Positions 1 to 14,592 of a DNA stretch of 64,000 nt are shown one piece after another (within the stretch, counting starts at the first letter, position 1; each line of letters begins with the position of its first letter). The stretch is from Pseudomonadota bacterium (GTDB lineage: Bacteria; Pseudomonadota; Alphaproteobacteria; Rhizobiales; Xanthobacteraceae). A program made the position numbers and the translations under genes. Location of the stretch: positions 1 to 64,000 of the forward strand of contig JAFECJ010000017.1 of NCBI GenBank assembly GCA_018242205.1, written 5' to 3'. The notes below the pieces were generated by a model. The model saw nothing but the letters and a program-made list of their open reading frames with translations, was not told the origin of the DNA and ran no database searches.

Positions 1-345
1 TTCAGCGAGATGATTTCGCGCCGCGCGGTGACGTGGGTACAGCCGTCGATTACCAAGGTCGGCGGTGTTACCGAATATGCCCGCGTCGCCGCCCTGGCCG
101 ACCGCAGCAACATGCGCATCATGCCGCATTCGCCCTATTTCGGCCCGGGCCTGATCGCGACCTTGCAGATGCTGTCGCTGCGCGACGACGCGTCCTTCGT
201 CGAACGGTTCTACATGGACCGCGCCGCCTGTTTGTGGGGCGACGCGCTGACGCTCGACAGCGATGGCGCGATCGGCGTGCCCACGGGCCCCGGCCTCGGG
301 CTCGATCCCGACCGCGGCGTGATCGAGCGCTACGCGGTGCGGTAA
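1..345 (+). CDS. Enolase-superfamily (mandelate racemase/muconate lactonizing type) protein, C-terminal fragment
   Basis: The gene enters from the left edge, so only its last 114 codons are present. The fragment matches the C-terminal part of the enolase-superfamily barrel: a QPSITKVGGVTE strand, a later MPHSP stretch carrying the likely catalytic His, and a FVERF glutamate. Family members abstract a proton alpha to a carboxylate using Mg2+, as in sugar-acid dehydratases and racemases. The position usually held by Asp in QPD (the His-Asp dyad) is Ser here, so activity may be altered. The substrate cannot be inferred from the fragment. The gene converges on katG across a shared terminator. Confidence 0.8.
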   Translation, partial: FSEMISRRAVTWVQPSITKVGGVTEYARVAALADRSNMRIMPHSPYFGPGLIATLQMLSLRDDASFVERFYMDRAACLWGDALTLDSDGAIGVPTGPGLGLDPDRGVIERYAVR

Positions 346-387
346 TACGCGGACTTATCCCGGCGCCGTATTCCGAGGGATCACAAA

Positions 388-419
388 AGAAAAACGGCCC
401 GGATTTCTCCGGGCCGTTT
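388..419 (-). terminator. Intrinsic terminator of katG (probably bidirectional)
   Basis: A hairpin with arms of about 12 bp (AAACGGCCCGGA and its complement) and a short loop is followed by a T-rich run on the minus strand. It lies between two convergent genes and also has T residues on the plus side, so it can serve both. Confidence 0.85.
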
Positions 420-443
420 CATTTATCACGCGATACAGAAAGC

Positions 444-2675
<2,232 letters not shown>

Positions 2676-2721
2676 CTATTGAAGGGTTCCAATCAGGTCC
2701 AATCGTATTGCCTTGGCCTCG

Positions 2722-2740
2722 TGATAAGATTATCTTATCA
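2722..2740. promoter_or_regulatory. Perfect 19-bp palindrome in the katG-oxyR intergenic region, candidate OxyR operator
   Basis: TGATAAGAT-T-ATCTTATCA is a perfect inverted repeat with one central base. It lies 14 bp before the oxyR start and about 100 bp before the katG start. A T-N11-A dyad next to a LysR-family gene is the usual form of an LTTR recognition site. The position fits repression of oxyR and activation of katG. Function is inferred. Confidence 0.75.
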
Positions 2741-2754
2741 GCCTGGAAGGTCAG

Positions 2755-3702
2755 ATGATCACCCTGCGTCAGTTGCGTTATCTGAGTTCGCTCGCGCGCC
2801 ACCGCCATTTCGGCCGCGCCGCCGACGAGTGCGCCGTGACGCAGCCGGCGCTGTCGATGCAGGTGCGCGAGCTCGAGCGCGAGATCGGCGCCAAGCTGGT
2901 CGAGCGGCGCCCCGGTGACATCGTGCTGACCGATGTCGGGCTCGAGGTTGCCCGCCGCGCCGAGCATATACTGGCGTCGACGCGCGATCTGGTCGATTTC
3001 GTCCGGCACCGCGAAGTGCTCGCCGGGTCGCTCAAGCTCGGCATCATCCCGACATTGGCGCCCTACATTCTGCCGCGTGTGTTGCCACTGCTGCAGCAGC
3101 AGTACCCGCATCTGCGTCTCGAAGTCCGCGAAACCCAGACCAAGAGCTTGATCGACGAACTGGCGGGCGGCAGCCTCGACGCGATCATGCTGGCGCTGCC
3201 GGTCGACGGCGCCGATGTCGAAACCCTGCCTCTGTTCGACGATGCCTTTCTGCTCGCGGTGCCGGCCGACGATCCATTGCCGGCGCGCGGTCGCGTCGGG
3301 GTCCGCGACGTCGACCAGCGCCGTCTCATCCTGCTCGAGGAGGGCCACTGCCTGCGCGATCAGGCGCTGGCCTTCTGCGCGCCGAGGCGCAGTGAGCCGG
3401 CGGCGGGGCAGCCGGCGAGCCTCGGGGCGACGTCGCTGTCGACCGTGATGCAGATGGTGGCGAACGGCTACGGCGTCACCTTGGTGCCGGAAGTGGCAAT
3501 CGACGCCAAGGCGCAAGATCCGCGCGTCAAGCTGCTGCGCTTCCACGATCCCGAGCCAGGCCGCTCGGTCGGGCTGGCGTGGCGGCGGACCTCGCCGCGC
3601 GCCCGCGATTTCGCGGCATTGGGGGCAGCCATTATCGCGGCGCATGAAAACGCCGAGAAAGACGCCGCCGCGCCGCCGGCTAGACCTCGCTCTCGCGCTT
3701 GA
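2755..3702 (+). CDS. oxyR: Hydrogen-peroxide sensing LysR-family activator OxyR
   Basis: 315 residues. An N-terminal winged helix-turn-helix (about 1-60, MITLRQLRYL) is followed by a periplasmic-binding-protein-like sensor domain. The redox cysteines are visible as Cys199 and Cys208 in GHCLRDQALAFC, at the same residue numbers as E. coli OxyR; peroxide converts them to a disulfide that switches the protein to an activator. It is divergent from katG, its expected target. The 3' end overlaps the convergent Crp/Fnr gene by 23 bp. The low-complexity C-terminal tail (DAAAPPARPRSRA) is beyond the conserved domain. Confidence 0.97.
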   Translation: MITLRQLRYLSSLARHRHFGRAADECAVTQPALSMQVRELEREIGAKLVERRPGDIVLTDVGLEVARRAEHILASTRDLVDFVRHREVLAGSLKLGIIPTLAPYILPRVLPLLQQQYPHLRLEVRETQTKSLIDELAGGSLDAIMLALPVDGADVETLPLFDDAFLLAVPADDPLPARGRVGVRDVDQRRLILLEEGHCLRDQALAFCAPRRSEPAAGQPASLGATSLSTVMQMVANGYGVTLVPEVAIDAKAQDPRVKLLRFHDPEPGRSVGLAWRRTSPRARDFAALGAAIIAAHENAEKDAAAPPARPRSRA

Positions 3703-4363
3703 GCGCCGCCGGTTTCTCCAGGCAGTAATAGCCGGACAGCCGGGTCACGATCTTGGCGCGCATCCAGTCGTTCATGATGCGGCTGACATTCTCGCGGGCG
3801 ATGCCGGCCATCGCCGCGAGTTCGCTCTGGCTGACCTTCTGGCGAATGACGACGCGGCCGCCGGCGACCTCATTGCCGAAGGCATGAGCGAGATCGAGCA
3901 GGGCCCGCGCCACGCGGCCCTTGAGCGGCAGGAAACTTCCCGCGGCGACCAGCGCGTCGGTGTCGCGCAGGCGCGCCGCCAGCATCGTGACCAGATATTT
4001 GTAGGTGACGGGTTCCTTGGTGACGAAGGCATCGAATGCGGCGCGGCTGAGGAAGCTCAGCTTGGAATCGCGCAGCGCCGTGACGGTCGCCGAGCGCGGC
4101 AGTCCGTCGATGATGGCGAGGTCGCCGACCACCGCGCCGGGACCGAGAATGGCGAGAATGCGTTCGGCACCGCTGGCCGAAGCGATGCTGACTTTCAGCA
4201 GCCCCTCGTCGAGCCGGTACAGCCCGTCGCCGGGATCGCCGGCGAGAAACAGAACCTCGTTGGCGGTGAGCTTGCGCGGCGTGGCGCCCGCCATCAGCTC
4301 CGTCGCCAGACCTTTGGGCAGATCCGACAGCAGATTGCTCTTGACGGTGCCTGCGCTCGCCAT
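3680..4363 (-). CDS. Crp/Fnr-family transcriptional regulator
   Basis: 227 residues: a cyclic-nucleotide-binding beta-barrel (about 15-120), a dimerization helix, and a C-terminal winged helix-turn-helix (about 150-218). The pocket keeps an Arg-Ser pair (R90-S91) like the cAMP phosphate-binding pair of CRP, with Asp81 where CRP has Glu72. No cysteine cluster is present, so it is not an FNR-type Fe-S oxygen sensor. The recognition helix reads ARENVSRIMNDW; R190-E191-xxx-R195 matches the CRP residues that read TGTGA. Two TGTGA-N6-TCACA sites lie just upstream on the same strand, before two tiny genes. Ligand and targets are inferred. Confidence 0.93.
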   Translation of the reverse strand: MASAGTVKSNLLSDLPKGLATELMAGATPRKLTANEVLFLAGDPGDGLYRLDEGLLKVSIASASGAERILAILGPGAVVGDLAIIDGLPRSATVTALRDSKLSFLSRAAFDAFVTKEPVTYKYLVTMLAARLRDTDALVAAGSFLPLKGRVARALLDLAHAFGNEVAGGRVVIRQKVSQSELAAMAGIARENVSRIMNDWMRAKIVTRLSGYYCLEKPAALKRESEV

Positions 4364-4489
4364 GCGTCACCCCGAATAAACAAAGCGGCCCGATCGGCGC
4401 CGCGGCGGCAATCTAGCAGAGTTCGATGACGTTCAGCGACATGGCCGAACCGAGGGGAGTTTCGCGCGCAACCGATTGTGCTGCGGCGG

Positions 4490-4633
4490 TTAATCGAGCG
4501 CTACCGAGATCGTCAAAGGTGCCGTCGGATCGACGCCATCGTCGAACTGTGGGGAATAGCAAACCAGGTTGGCGGCGAAGGCGCCGCTCGCCAGGACGAG
4601 CAAGGTGAGGCTGATCAGGACGGCGTTTTTCAT
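4490..4633 (-). CDS. Tiny exported protein (47 aa) under a CRP-type site
   Basis: Reading from the ATG at 4633, which has a GGGAG ribosome-binding site 6 nt upstream, gives a 47-residue protein. It has a clear signal peptide (MKN, a hydrophobic run, then ASGAFA) and a short mature part of about 26 residues, ANLVCYSPQFDDGVDPTAPL onward, with one Cys and many acidic residues. No family recognised. A palindrome TGTGACCGGGGTCACA lies 80 nt upstream of the start. The gene probably forms a co-regulated pair with 4852-5055. A longer in-frame ATG at 4687 is not supported by a ribosome-binding site. Confidence 0.65.
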   Translation of the reverse strand: MKNAVLISLTLLVLASGAFAANLVCYSPQFDDGVDPTAPLTISVALD

Positions 4634-4712
4634 GACATGCTCCCTTGCGTTCGGGGGCCGCGCGGCGGTGCGCCGCATGGTTAACAAGCTATTGATGCCC
4701 GCCGTTCCACGC

Positions 4713-4728
4713 TGTGACCGGGGTCACA
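4713..4728 (-). promoter_or_regulatory. CRP-type operator, copy 1 (TGTGACCGGGGTCACA)
   Basis: This is an exact match to the CRP consensus TGTGA-N6-TCACA, with seven-base arms TGTGACC/GGTCACA. It sits 80 nt before the 47-aa gene. An identical 16-mer lies 76 nt before the next gene at 5131-5146. Confidence 0.75.
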
Positions 4729-4760
4729 CGCATGGGTGTCTCGGCGCCGGCGAAAGGTTC

Positions 4761-4790
4761 AAAAAAAAGCGGCCCGTGAGGGCCGCTTCC
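4761..4790 (-). terminator. Intrinsic terminator after the 67-aa gene
   Basis: On the minus strand the stem AAGCGGCCC/GGGCCGCTT with a 4-nt loop is followed by eight T residues. It separates the two tiny genes, so they have separate transcripts. Confidence 0.9.
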
Positions 4791-4851
4791 AAGGTGGGCT
4801 GGGGTAAGCCACCGGCCTCGGTGGTTATGGGGGGGGCGAGGCCGGTCGGGG

Positions 4852-5055
4852 TTAGCTCACGGGGTATGAGCTAATGAAGGCGATGTCGCGAAGCTGGTGT
4901 TTCGCGGGCACGCGGAGCGGCGAACGCTCCTGAATCTGTTGCACTTGCGCGGGCGCGCGGACGCCGTCGACGGCGTAGGGGCTGACCAGATCGGTCACCA
5001 GCGCCGCCATGGCGAGGAGCAGGGTGGCGATCGCGAGCAGAATGGTCTTCGGCAT
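4852..5055 (-). CDS. Small membrane-anchored or exported protein (67 aa) under a CRP-type site
   Basis: The start at 5055 is chosen because of a strong AGGAGGG ribosome-binding site just upstream. The N-terminus is one hydrophobic helix (about residues 3-22, TILLAIATLLLAMAALV); the remaining 45 residues are soluble and contain AVDGVRAPAQVQQIQERSPL. It may be a signal anchor, since no obvious cleavage site is seen. No family recognised. The same 16-bp CRP-type palindrome as at 4713 lies 76 nt upstream, and the gene has its own terminator. Confidence 0.68.
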   Translation of the reverse strand: MPKTILLAIATLLLAMAALVTDLVSPYAVDGVRAPAQVQQIQERSPLRVPAKHQLRDIAFISSYPVS

Positions 5056-5130
5056 GCCTTCCCTCCTGTTGATCCGTGAAGAACGTCTCGTTCCAATGAT
5101 CGAAAGGTAGGGTGCTGGCCGGGCTGCGAC

Positions 5131-5146
5131 TGTGACCGGGGTCACA
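5131..5146 (-). promoter_or_regulatory. CRP-type operator, copy 2 (TGTGACCGGGGTCACA)
   Basis: Identical to the site at 4713-4728, 76 nt before the start at 5055. The shared sequence extends one base further (CTGTGACC...), while the surrounding DNA is unrelated, which suggests selection on the site itself. Confidence 0.75.
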
Positions 5147-5171
5147 AAAAAGCGGCTTCACCGAAGCCTTT
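5147..5171 (-). terminator. Second terminator downstream of pnp
   Basis: On the minus strand GGCTTC-GGT-GAAGCC is followed shortly by six T residues. It backs up the stronger hairpin at 5183-5213 and abuts CRP-type site copy 2, separating the small gene from pnp readthrough. Confidence 0.6.
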
Positions 5172-5182
5172 GAATCGACAAC

Positions 5183-5213
5183 AAAAAAGGCGGCCACAAG
5201 GGCCGCCTTTTAT
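5183..5213 (-). terminator. Intrinsic terminator of pnp
   Basis: Stem GGCGGCC/GGCCGCC with a 5-nt loop, flanked by A and T runs; on the minus strand the stem is followed by a T6-containing run. It ends the rimP-to-pnp gene series. Confidence 0.9.
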
Positions 5214-5232
5214 CTTTCGATGGGAAGGAGTC

Positions 5233-7395
<2,163 letters not shown>

Positions 7396-7734
7396 AGATT
7401 TTTTCTCTCATGGTTCTCGGAAAGGCTCCCGAAAGCCATGTGCAAGACGGCAAGAAACTGCCGCCTTCCGCACCCTGCGGAAATGCAACAGCGTCTGGCG
7501 ATCCTGCCATGACCATCAAGAGCCTTCGCCTTTGCGGCCGGGACTTTGGCCCGACCCGGATTGTCCGGAAGCGCCATCGCTTCCTGGACCTTTAAAAACG
7601 AACGCAACAAACGCCCGTTTGGCAATCAGCGAGCACAACCGGCGCCCGCTTCGATATCAACCGGCGATGCTTCAGGGCCCGCCGATTGCAAAAACGCGCG
7701 GCGCTTTTTTGAAAGCGTCGCGCGTTGAAACTGA
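7396..7734 (-). other. rpsO-pnp intergenic region (leader of pnp)
   Basis: No convincing gene is present. It holds the hairpin terminator next to rpsO and about 290 bp of probable pnp promoter and leader. Frames that cross it run into pnp out of frame. In enterobacteria this region holds an RNase III site; I cannot fold it to confirm one here. Confidence 0.6.
7687..7727 (-). terminator. Hairpin terminator after rpsO
   Basis: A long imperfect hairpin (arms AACGCGCG-x-CGCTTT and complement) sits 8 bp past the rpsO stop and is followed by five T residues on the minus strand. It probably attenuates transcription into pnp. Confidence 0.75.
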
Positions 7735-8004
7735 TTAGCGGCGGATGCCGAGCTTTTCGATCAGCGTCTTGTAACGCTTCTCGTCGGTCTTGCGCAGATA
7801 GTCGAGCAGCGAGCGGCGCTGCGAAACCATCTTGAGAAGGCCACGGCGAGAATGGTTGTCCTTGGCATGCGTCTTGAAGTGCTCGGTGAGCTGGCTGATG
7901 CGTTCCGACAGGATCGCAACTTGCACTTCCGGCGAGCCGGTATCGTTCGCTTTGGTCGCGTTGGCCTTGATCACTTCGGCCTTGCGGGCAGTCGTCAGCG
8001 ACAT
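7735..8004 (-). CDS. rpsO: 30S ribosomal protein S15
   Basis: 89 residues, the usual length. It is all-helical with the conserved [13 protein letters not shown] and [23 protein letters not shown] segments that bind 16S rRNA helices in the central domain. It starts 3 bp after the truB stop, so it is co-transcribed with the upstream translation genes and followed by a hairpin. Confidence 0.98.
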   Translation of the reverse strand: MSLTTARKAEVIKANATKANDTGSPEVQVAILSERISQLTEHFKTHAKDNHSRRGLLKMVSQRRSLLDYLRKTDEKRYKTLIEKLGIRR

Positions 8005-8007
8005 CGG

Positions 8008-9048
8008 TTATCCTTTCTTGCGGCTGGCTCTGCCCAACAGGCCGGCCAGGTTGAACACGCGCTTGGGGACGATTTCACCGCGGTCGACTTCGGCAAGGGC
8101 GAGCAAGCGGCCCGAGACCGTGACGTAGACCGTACCGCGGAAATTGGGAGCGTCCCGTCCGCGCAACAAAACGGCTTGGCCCCTTTGGAGCCTTGCCGCA
8201 TCAGGCCCGCTGACAGCCAGTGCCGGGATGTCGTCCAGCGCGGTTTCAACGGGCATGAGCGCGTCGGCGAGGTTGCCCTCGCCAGTGGCGGCTCTATGGC
8301 ATAGAGCCTCCAAATCTTCCAGTGGAATCATGGTTTCCGGCGTGAAGCCGCCGACCGAGCAGCGGCGCAGCGCCGACACGTGGCCATAGCAGCCCAGCGC
8401 CCGGCCGATGTCGCGGGCCAGCGACCGGACATAGGTGCCCTTGCCGCATTCGGCCTCCAGGACGGCGTGGTCGGCGTCCGGGACCTCAACCAGCTCCAGA
8501 CGGCCAATATCGACCGTACGGGCCTGCAATTCGACCTCCTGGCCGTCCCGGGCCAGGTCATAGGCCCTTTCGCCCTCGATTTTCAGGGCCGAGAACTTCG
8601 GCGGAATCTGCTGGACGGTTCCGGTGAAGGCGGGCAGGGCGGCCCGGATCTGGTCGGCCGTTGGCCGACTGGTGCCGGTCTGGATGACCCGGCCTTCGGA
8701 ATCGTCCGTGTCGCGCTCCTCGCCCCACTGCACGGTAAATCGGTACAGTTTGCGGCTGTCCATGACGAAGGGCACGGTCTTGGTCGCCTCGCCCATGGCG
8801 ATGGGCAGGCAGCCGGAGGCCAGCGGGTCGAGCGTGCCGGCATGGCCGCAGCGCTTGGCCGAGAACAGCCTCTTGATGATGCTGACCGCATGGGTCGAGG
8901 TCATGCCGACCGGCTTGTCGAGCACGACCCAGCCATGAACGTCGCGCTTGTCGCGGCGAAACTGCTGTTTGCGCGGCTTGCGCGGCGGCTCGCCTTCGGC
9001 CGCCGGCGCGCCAGGCTCGGCCACGAGATCGTTCACGGTGTCGGTCAC
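8008..9048 (-). CDS. truB: tRNA pseudouridine-55 synthase TruB
   Basis: Makes pseudouridine 55 in the T-loop of tRNAs. 346 residues including a basic N-terminal extension of about 35. The catalytic motif [12 protein letters not shown] places the nucleophile at Asp74; [13 protein letters not shown] is the second conserved block. The start codon is GTG (9048-9046) and overlaps the rbfA stop by 4 bp (GTGA), implying translational coupling. Confidence 0.97.
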   Translation of the reverse strand: MTDTVNDLVAEPGAPAAEGEPPRKPRKQQFRRDKRDVHGWVVLDKPVGMTSTHAVSIIKRLFSAKRCGHAGTLDPLASGCLPIAMGEATKTVPFVMDSRKLYRFTVQWGEERDTDDSEGRVIQTGTSRPTADQIRAALPAFTGTVQQIPPKFSALKIEGERAYDLARDGQEVELQARTVDIGRLELVEVPDADHAVLEAECGKGTYVRSLARDIGRALGCYGHVSALRRCSVGGFTPETMIPLEDLEALCHRAATGEGNLADALMPVETALDDIPALAVSGPDAARLQRGQAVLLRGRDAPNFRGTVYVTVSGRLLALAEVDRGEIVPKRVFNLAGLLGRASRKKG

Positions 9049-9464
9049 TCGTCGTCCTTTTCCAGGTCGCGGGCCACCTGCGGCGAGCGTAGCAGCTTGT
9101 CGATGCGTTCGGCTTCGGCGAAGCGGTCGTCGATGTGGAAGCGCAGGTCGGGCGCGAATTTCAGATTCACCGCATGGGCGACTTCGCCGCGCATGAATTT
9201 CTTGTTGCGTTCTAACGCGGTCACGACCTCGGCGGCGTCACGGCCGGCGAGCGGCATGACGTAGACGGTGGCGAGCCGCAGATCCGGCGACATGCGCACT
9301 TCCGGCACGGTGATGAGGTGGCCCTCGATCACCGGATCGTGGATGTCGCCTCGCGTCAGCATTTCGGCGATGGCGTGACGAATGAGCTCGCCGACGCGCA
9401 ACTGGCGTTGCGAGCCGCCGGCGGGCGCCGCGTCATGGCGGCGGGTATTCTTTTGACGAGACAT
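9045..9464 (-). CDS. rbfA: Ribosome-binding factor A
   Basis: KH-fold factor for 16S rRNA 5'-end maturation and cold adaptation of 30S subunits. The 139 residues from the ATG at 9464 ([10 protein letters not shown]) include the conserved [14 protein letters not shown] and [11 protein letters not shown] blocks. An in-frame extension to 9566 is rejected because it is translated from palindromic repeat DNA ([10 protein letters not shown]...). It overlaps truB by 4 bp and lies 155 bp after infB. Confidence 0.95.
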   Translation of the reverse strand: MSRQKNTRRHDAAPAGGSQRQLRVGELIRHAIAEMLTRGDIHDPVIEGHLITVPEVRMSPDLRLATVYVMPLAGRDAAEVVTALERNKKFMRGEVAHAVNLKFAPDLRFHIDDRFAEAERIDKLLRSPQVARDLEKDDE

Positions 9465-9482
9465 AGCTAAATCCAAAAGCGC

Positions 9483-9571
9483 GTCATGCCCGGCCTTGTG
9501 CCGGGCATCCCGCTCGGGAAGGCACAGTGCCGACCTAAGCGGGATGGCCGGGTCAAGCCCGGCCATGACAG
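9483..9571. repeat. Pair of inverted palindromic repeats (family A) between infB and rbfA
   Basis: Two copies of a hairpin of the form GTCATGcCCGGC..GCCGGGCAT lie in opposite orientation (9483-9513 and 9541-9571), as in a BIME-like composite. Related copies are at 25192-25222 and 47371-47402. Confidence 0.75.
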
Positions 9572-9619
9572 TGGGAATAAAGCGAAGCGGAAGTTAAGCC
9601 GCAGACCTAAGATTTGGAC

Positions 9620-12166
9620 TTAGAGGCTGCGTGCAACCTGCTCCACCCGGTAGCATTCGATGACATCGCCTTGGCGCATGTCCTGGTAGTTCTCGAAGGC
9701 CATGCCGCATTCCATGCCGGATGACACTTCCTTCACGTCGTCCTTGAAACGTTTGAGCTGCGACAGTTTGCCTTCGTGAACGACGACGTTGTCGCGGATC
9801 AGGCGCACGTTGGCGCCGCGTTCCACGGTGCCGTCGGTGACCTTGCAGCCGGCGATGTTGCCGACCTTCGACACCTTGAACACCTCGAGGATCTGCGCGT
9901 TGCCGAGCATGGTCTCGCGGATGGTCGGTGGTAGCAGGCCGGACATCGCCTTCTTCACGTCATCCACGAGGTCGTAGATGATGTTGTAGTAGCGGATTTC
10001 GATTCCGGCGCGTTCGGCCGCCTCGCGCGCTTCCTTGTTGGCGCGGACGTTGAACGCGATGATCGGCACGCCGGAGGCTTCCGCCAGGGTGACGTCGGAT
10101 TCCGAAATGCCGCCGACGCCCGAGTGTAGCACGCGGGCCGCGACTTCGTCGGTGCCGAGCTTGTCGAGCGTGCCGACGATGGCTTCGAGCGAGCCCTGCA
10201 CGTCCGCCTTGATGACGAGGCCGAATTCCTTACGGCCGGCGGTCTTCGCCTGCGCCATCATCTGCTCGAGCGAGCCGCGCATGCCGGTCGCCCGGGTCGC
10301 GGTCTTCTCGCGCTTCTGGCGCTGACGGTAATCGGTGATTTCGCGGGCGCGGGCCTCGTTCTCCACCACGGCGAGACGGTCGCCGGCATCCGGCGTACCG
10401 GAGAAACCGAGCACTTCGACAGGGGTCGAGGGGCCGGCGCTCTGCACCGCCGCGCCGGTGTCGGAGACCAGCGCACGCACGCGGCCCCATTCGGCGCCGG
10501 CAACGACGATGTCGCCGGGGTGCAGCGTGCCACGCTGCACGAGCACGGTCGCGACCGGGCCGCGGCCGCGATCGAGCTTGGCTTCGATCACGGTGCCTTC
10601 GGCCGGGCGATGCGGATTGGCCTTGAGGTCGAGGATTTCGGCCTGCAGCGCCACCATCTCGAGCAGCTTGTCGATATTGGTCTTCTTCAGCGCCGACACT
10701 TCGACATCGACGACGTCGCCGCCGAGCGATTCAACCTGGATCTCGTGCTGCAGCAGTTCGGTGCGCACGCGATCGGGCGTCGCGCCCGGCTTATCGATCT
10801 TGTTGATCGCGACGATGATCGGCACCTTCGCCGCCTTGGCGTGATGGATCGCTTCGACCGTCTGCGGCATGACGCCGTCGTCGGCGGCGACCACCAGGAT
10901 GACGATATCCGTTACCTTGGCGCCGCGGGCGCGCATCGCGGTGAACGCGGCGTGGCCCGGGGTATCGATGAAGGTGACCTTGTCGCCCGAGGCGGACGTG
11001 ACCTGATAGGCGCCGATGTGCTGGGTGATGCCGCCGGCTTCGCCGGAGACGACGTCGGCCTGGCGAATGGCATCGAGCAGCGACGTCTTGCCGTGGTCGA
11101 CGTGACCCATGACGGTGACGACCGGCGCGCGCGACTCGAGCGCGCCTTCATCGTCGGCGGTATCGAACAGACCTTCTTCGACGTCGGATTCGGAGACGCG
11201 GCGGGCGGTGTGGCCCATTTCCTCGGCGATGAGCTGCGCCGTGTCGGCGTCGATGACGTCGTTGATGGTCGCCATCTGGCCCTGCTTCATCAGCAGACGG
11301 ATGACATCCACCGCGCGTTCGGACATGCGGTTGGCGAGTTCCTGAATGGTGATCGCGTCCGGAATCGTCACCTCGCGCGTCAGCTTTTCCTTTTGCTCGG
11401 CAACATGACCCTTCATGCGCTGGGTGCGGCGGCGGAAGGAGGCCACCGAACGCTCGCGCACTTCGTCGGCGCGCAAGGCATTGGTCAGGGTCAGGCGGCC
11501 GCGCTCCTTCGGCGCCGCAGCGCGCGGTGCGGCCGGACGGGCCGCGGCCGGGCGGGCGGCACCAGGACCGCCGCCGGGGCGGCGCGCCGTGCGTGGGGCT
11601 TCGTCGTCGGCTTCGGCTTCGAGCTTCAGGCGCGCACCGGGAGCCGGCTTCTTGACCTCTTCCTCGCCGCCGAGACGCTTCTTGGCGACTTCGCCGGCCT
11701 TGCGCTTGGATTCTTCTTCGACCTTGTGACGCACCTCTTCCTCGCGCTTGCGCGCTTCGGCGGCTTCACGTTCGGCCTTTTCGATGTGCTCGCGCGAGGC
11801 GCGGCGCTTGGCCTCTTCCTCAGCGGCCTTGCGCTCCTCGGCTTCGCGAACGCGCGAGTCGGCCAGCGCATGGGCGCGGGCGGCCATTTCCTCTTCGGTC
11901 AGCGTGCGCAGCACGACACCTGACTTCGGCGCGGGTGCAGCCGGCGGCGCCTTGGGCGCCGGCGCGGCAACCTTCTTCGGCGCCTCGACCGGGGCTGGCT
12001 CGGCCTTGGCTTCGGCCGGTCCGCCGACGGTGCGACGCTTGATCTTCTCGACGACGACCTGCTTGGTGCGGCCGTGGCTGAAACTCTGGCGCACCACGCC
12101 CGTTTCGGTGCGCGGCTTCAGCGTCAAGGTCAGTTTCTTTTCGCCAGGGTTCTTCGTTTCGCTCAT
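9620..12166 (-). CDS. infB: Translation initiation factor IF-2
   Basis: GTPase that delivers fMet-tRNA to the 30S subunit and promotes subunit joining. 848 residues. The N-terminal half is a charged, Ala/Glu/Arg-rich linker with an IF2 N-terminal segment ([14 protein letters not shown] block near 230). The G domain starts near residue 352: GHVDHGKT (G1), DTPGHAA (G3), NKID (G4). EF-Tu-like domains and the C-terminal tRNA-binding domain follow. The start overlaps the ylxR stop by 4 bp, giving the conserved nusA-ylxR-infB coupling. Confidence 0.98.
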   Translation of the reverse strand: MSETKNPGEKKLTLTLKPRTETGVVRQSFSHGRTKQVVVEKIKRRTVGGPAEAKAEPAPVEAPKKVAAPAPKAPPAAPAPKSGVVLRTLTEEEMAARAHALADSRVREAEERKAAEEEAKRRASREHIEKAEREAAEARKREEEVRHKVEEESKRKAGEVAKKRLGGEEEVKKPAPGARLKLEAEADDEAPRTARRPGGGPGAARPAAARPAAPRAAAPKERGRLTLTNALRADEVRERSVASFRRRTQRMKGHVAEQKEKLTREVTIPDAITIQELANRMSERAVDVIRLLMKQGQMATINDVIDADTAQLIAEEMGHTARRVSESDVEEGLFDTADDEGALESRAPVVTVMGHVDHGKTSLLDAIRQADVVSGEAGGITQHIGAYQVTSASGDKVTFIDTPGHAAFTAMRARGAKVTDIVILVVAADDGVMPQTVEAIHHAKAAKVPIIVAINKIDKPGATPDRVRTELLQHEIQVESLGGDVVDVEVSALKKTNIDKLLEMVALQAEILDLKANPHRPAEGTVIEAKLDRGRGPVATVLVQRGTLHPGDIVVAGAEWGRVRALVSDTGAAVQSAGPSTPVEVLGFSGTPDAGDRLAVVENEARAREITDYRQRQKREKTATRATGMRGSLEQMMAQAKTAGRKEFGLVIKADVQGSLEAIVGTLDKLGTDEVAARVLHSGVGGISESDVTLAEASGVPIIAFNVRANKEAREAAERAGIEIRYYNIIYDLVDDVKKAMSGLLPPTIRETMLGNAQILEVFKVSKVGNIAGCKVTDGTVERGANVRLIRDNVVVHEGKLSQLKRFKDDVKEVSSGMECGMAFENYQDMRQGDVIECYRVEQVARSL

Positions 12167-12942
12167 TCCGTAAGGTTTCCTTGTGCCCCATTCGCGGGCG
12201 CATTCAGTTCGGGCGCGTTGGCATCGGGCGCATTGATTTCGCGGGCGCCTTCGGCCGGCGCGACCGCGCTCATTGAATCGGGCGATTTTCCAGACCGATA
12301 CCGCGTCAAGCGCGCGACACGAGCGAGAAAAGTTTCGCTCGCAGGTCCGGCAAGCACGGCAGCGTGTACCACATTTAGGCGGTTCAATGCCAAATCCAAA
12401 TCGACACCGTTAAAGGCCTCGATCTGTGCAATTTCACGCTGGCGGACCGAAATATTGCGCCGCAAAGCCGTATTCAGCTTGCGTTTGCCGTCTTCGGCCG
12501 CGTCCGACGCATGGATCAGCGCCAGAACGCCATCCTGGCCCAAAGCGGCCTCGACCTTGGCGAAGCCGGTGACGACGTTGCCGGCCTTTCCGGCGATCGC
12601 CAGCGCGTCGAGGGCGGATTTCGCCAGCAGATCCTCGAGCCGGCCGGCGAGGTCGCGCGACACCTTCATGTCGCGCTTGAAACCCCGGGCAAAGACGTTG
12701 CGCTTTACCGCATCCGCAATCGCGTCCCGCGTTGCGGTGATCCAGATGCCGCGGCCCGGCAGCTTGCGCTTGAGGTCCGGGACGGCGTCGCCCGCCGGCC
12801 CGACGACGAAGCGGATCATCTCCGCCACAGGCCTGAGTTCGCGCGTCAGCGCGCAGAAACGCTCCGCGCCCGCGGCGACGGATGTCGCGCCGCGGTCGAG
12901 TTCGTCGTTCTGCGCCCTGTGATCCTGCGCGATGGCGAGCAT
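12163..12942 (-). CDS. ylxR: YlxR-type (DUF448) RNA-binding protein with L7Ae-like C-terminal domain
   Basis: 259 residues between nusA and infB, the standard place for YlxR. The N-terminal DUF448 domain (about 25-95) has [20 protein letters not shown] and [11 protein letters not shown] ribosomal L7Ae/L30e-like domain follows (about 100-190), a fusion common in alphaproteobacteria, then a low-complexity tail rich in Ala, Asn and Pro. YlxR homologs bind RNase P RNA or modulate transcription; the role here is inferred from family. Its stop overlaps the infB start. Confidence 0.93.
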   Translation of the reverse strand: MLAIAQDHRAQNDELDRGATSVAAGAERFCALTRELRPVAEMIRFVVGPAGDAVPDLKRKLPGRGIWITATRDAIADAVKRNVFARGFKRDMKVSRDLAGRLEDLLAKSALDALAIAGKAGNVVTGFAKVEAALGQDGVLALIHASDAAEDGKRKLNTALRRNISVRQREIAQIEAFNGVDLDLALNRLNVVHAAVLAGPASETFLARVARLTRYRSGKSPDSMSAVAPAEGAREINAPDANAPELNAPANGAQGNLTE

Positions 12943-12959
12943 GCCTGTGACACGGCTCC

Positions 12960-14570
<1,611 letters not shown>

Positions 14571-14592
14571 AGCTCAGTCTCCTTCTCTAAAG

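Noticed and set aside
10520..11923. A 467-codon plus-strand open frame
   Set aside because: Antisense to infB; composition is low-complexity Arg/Gly/Leu with no domain.
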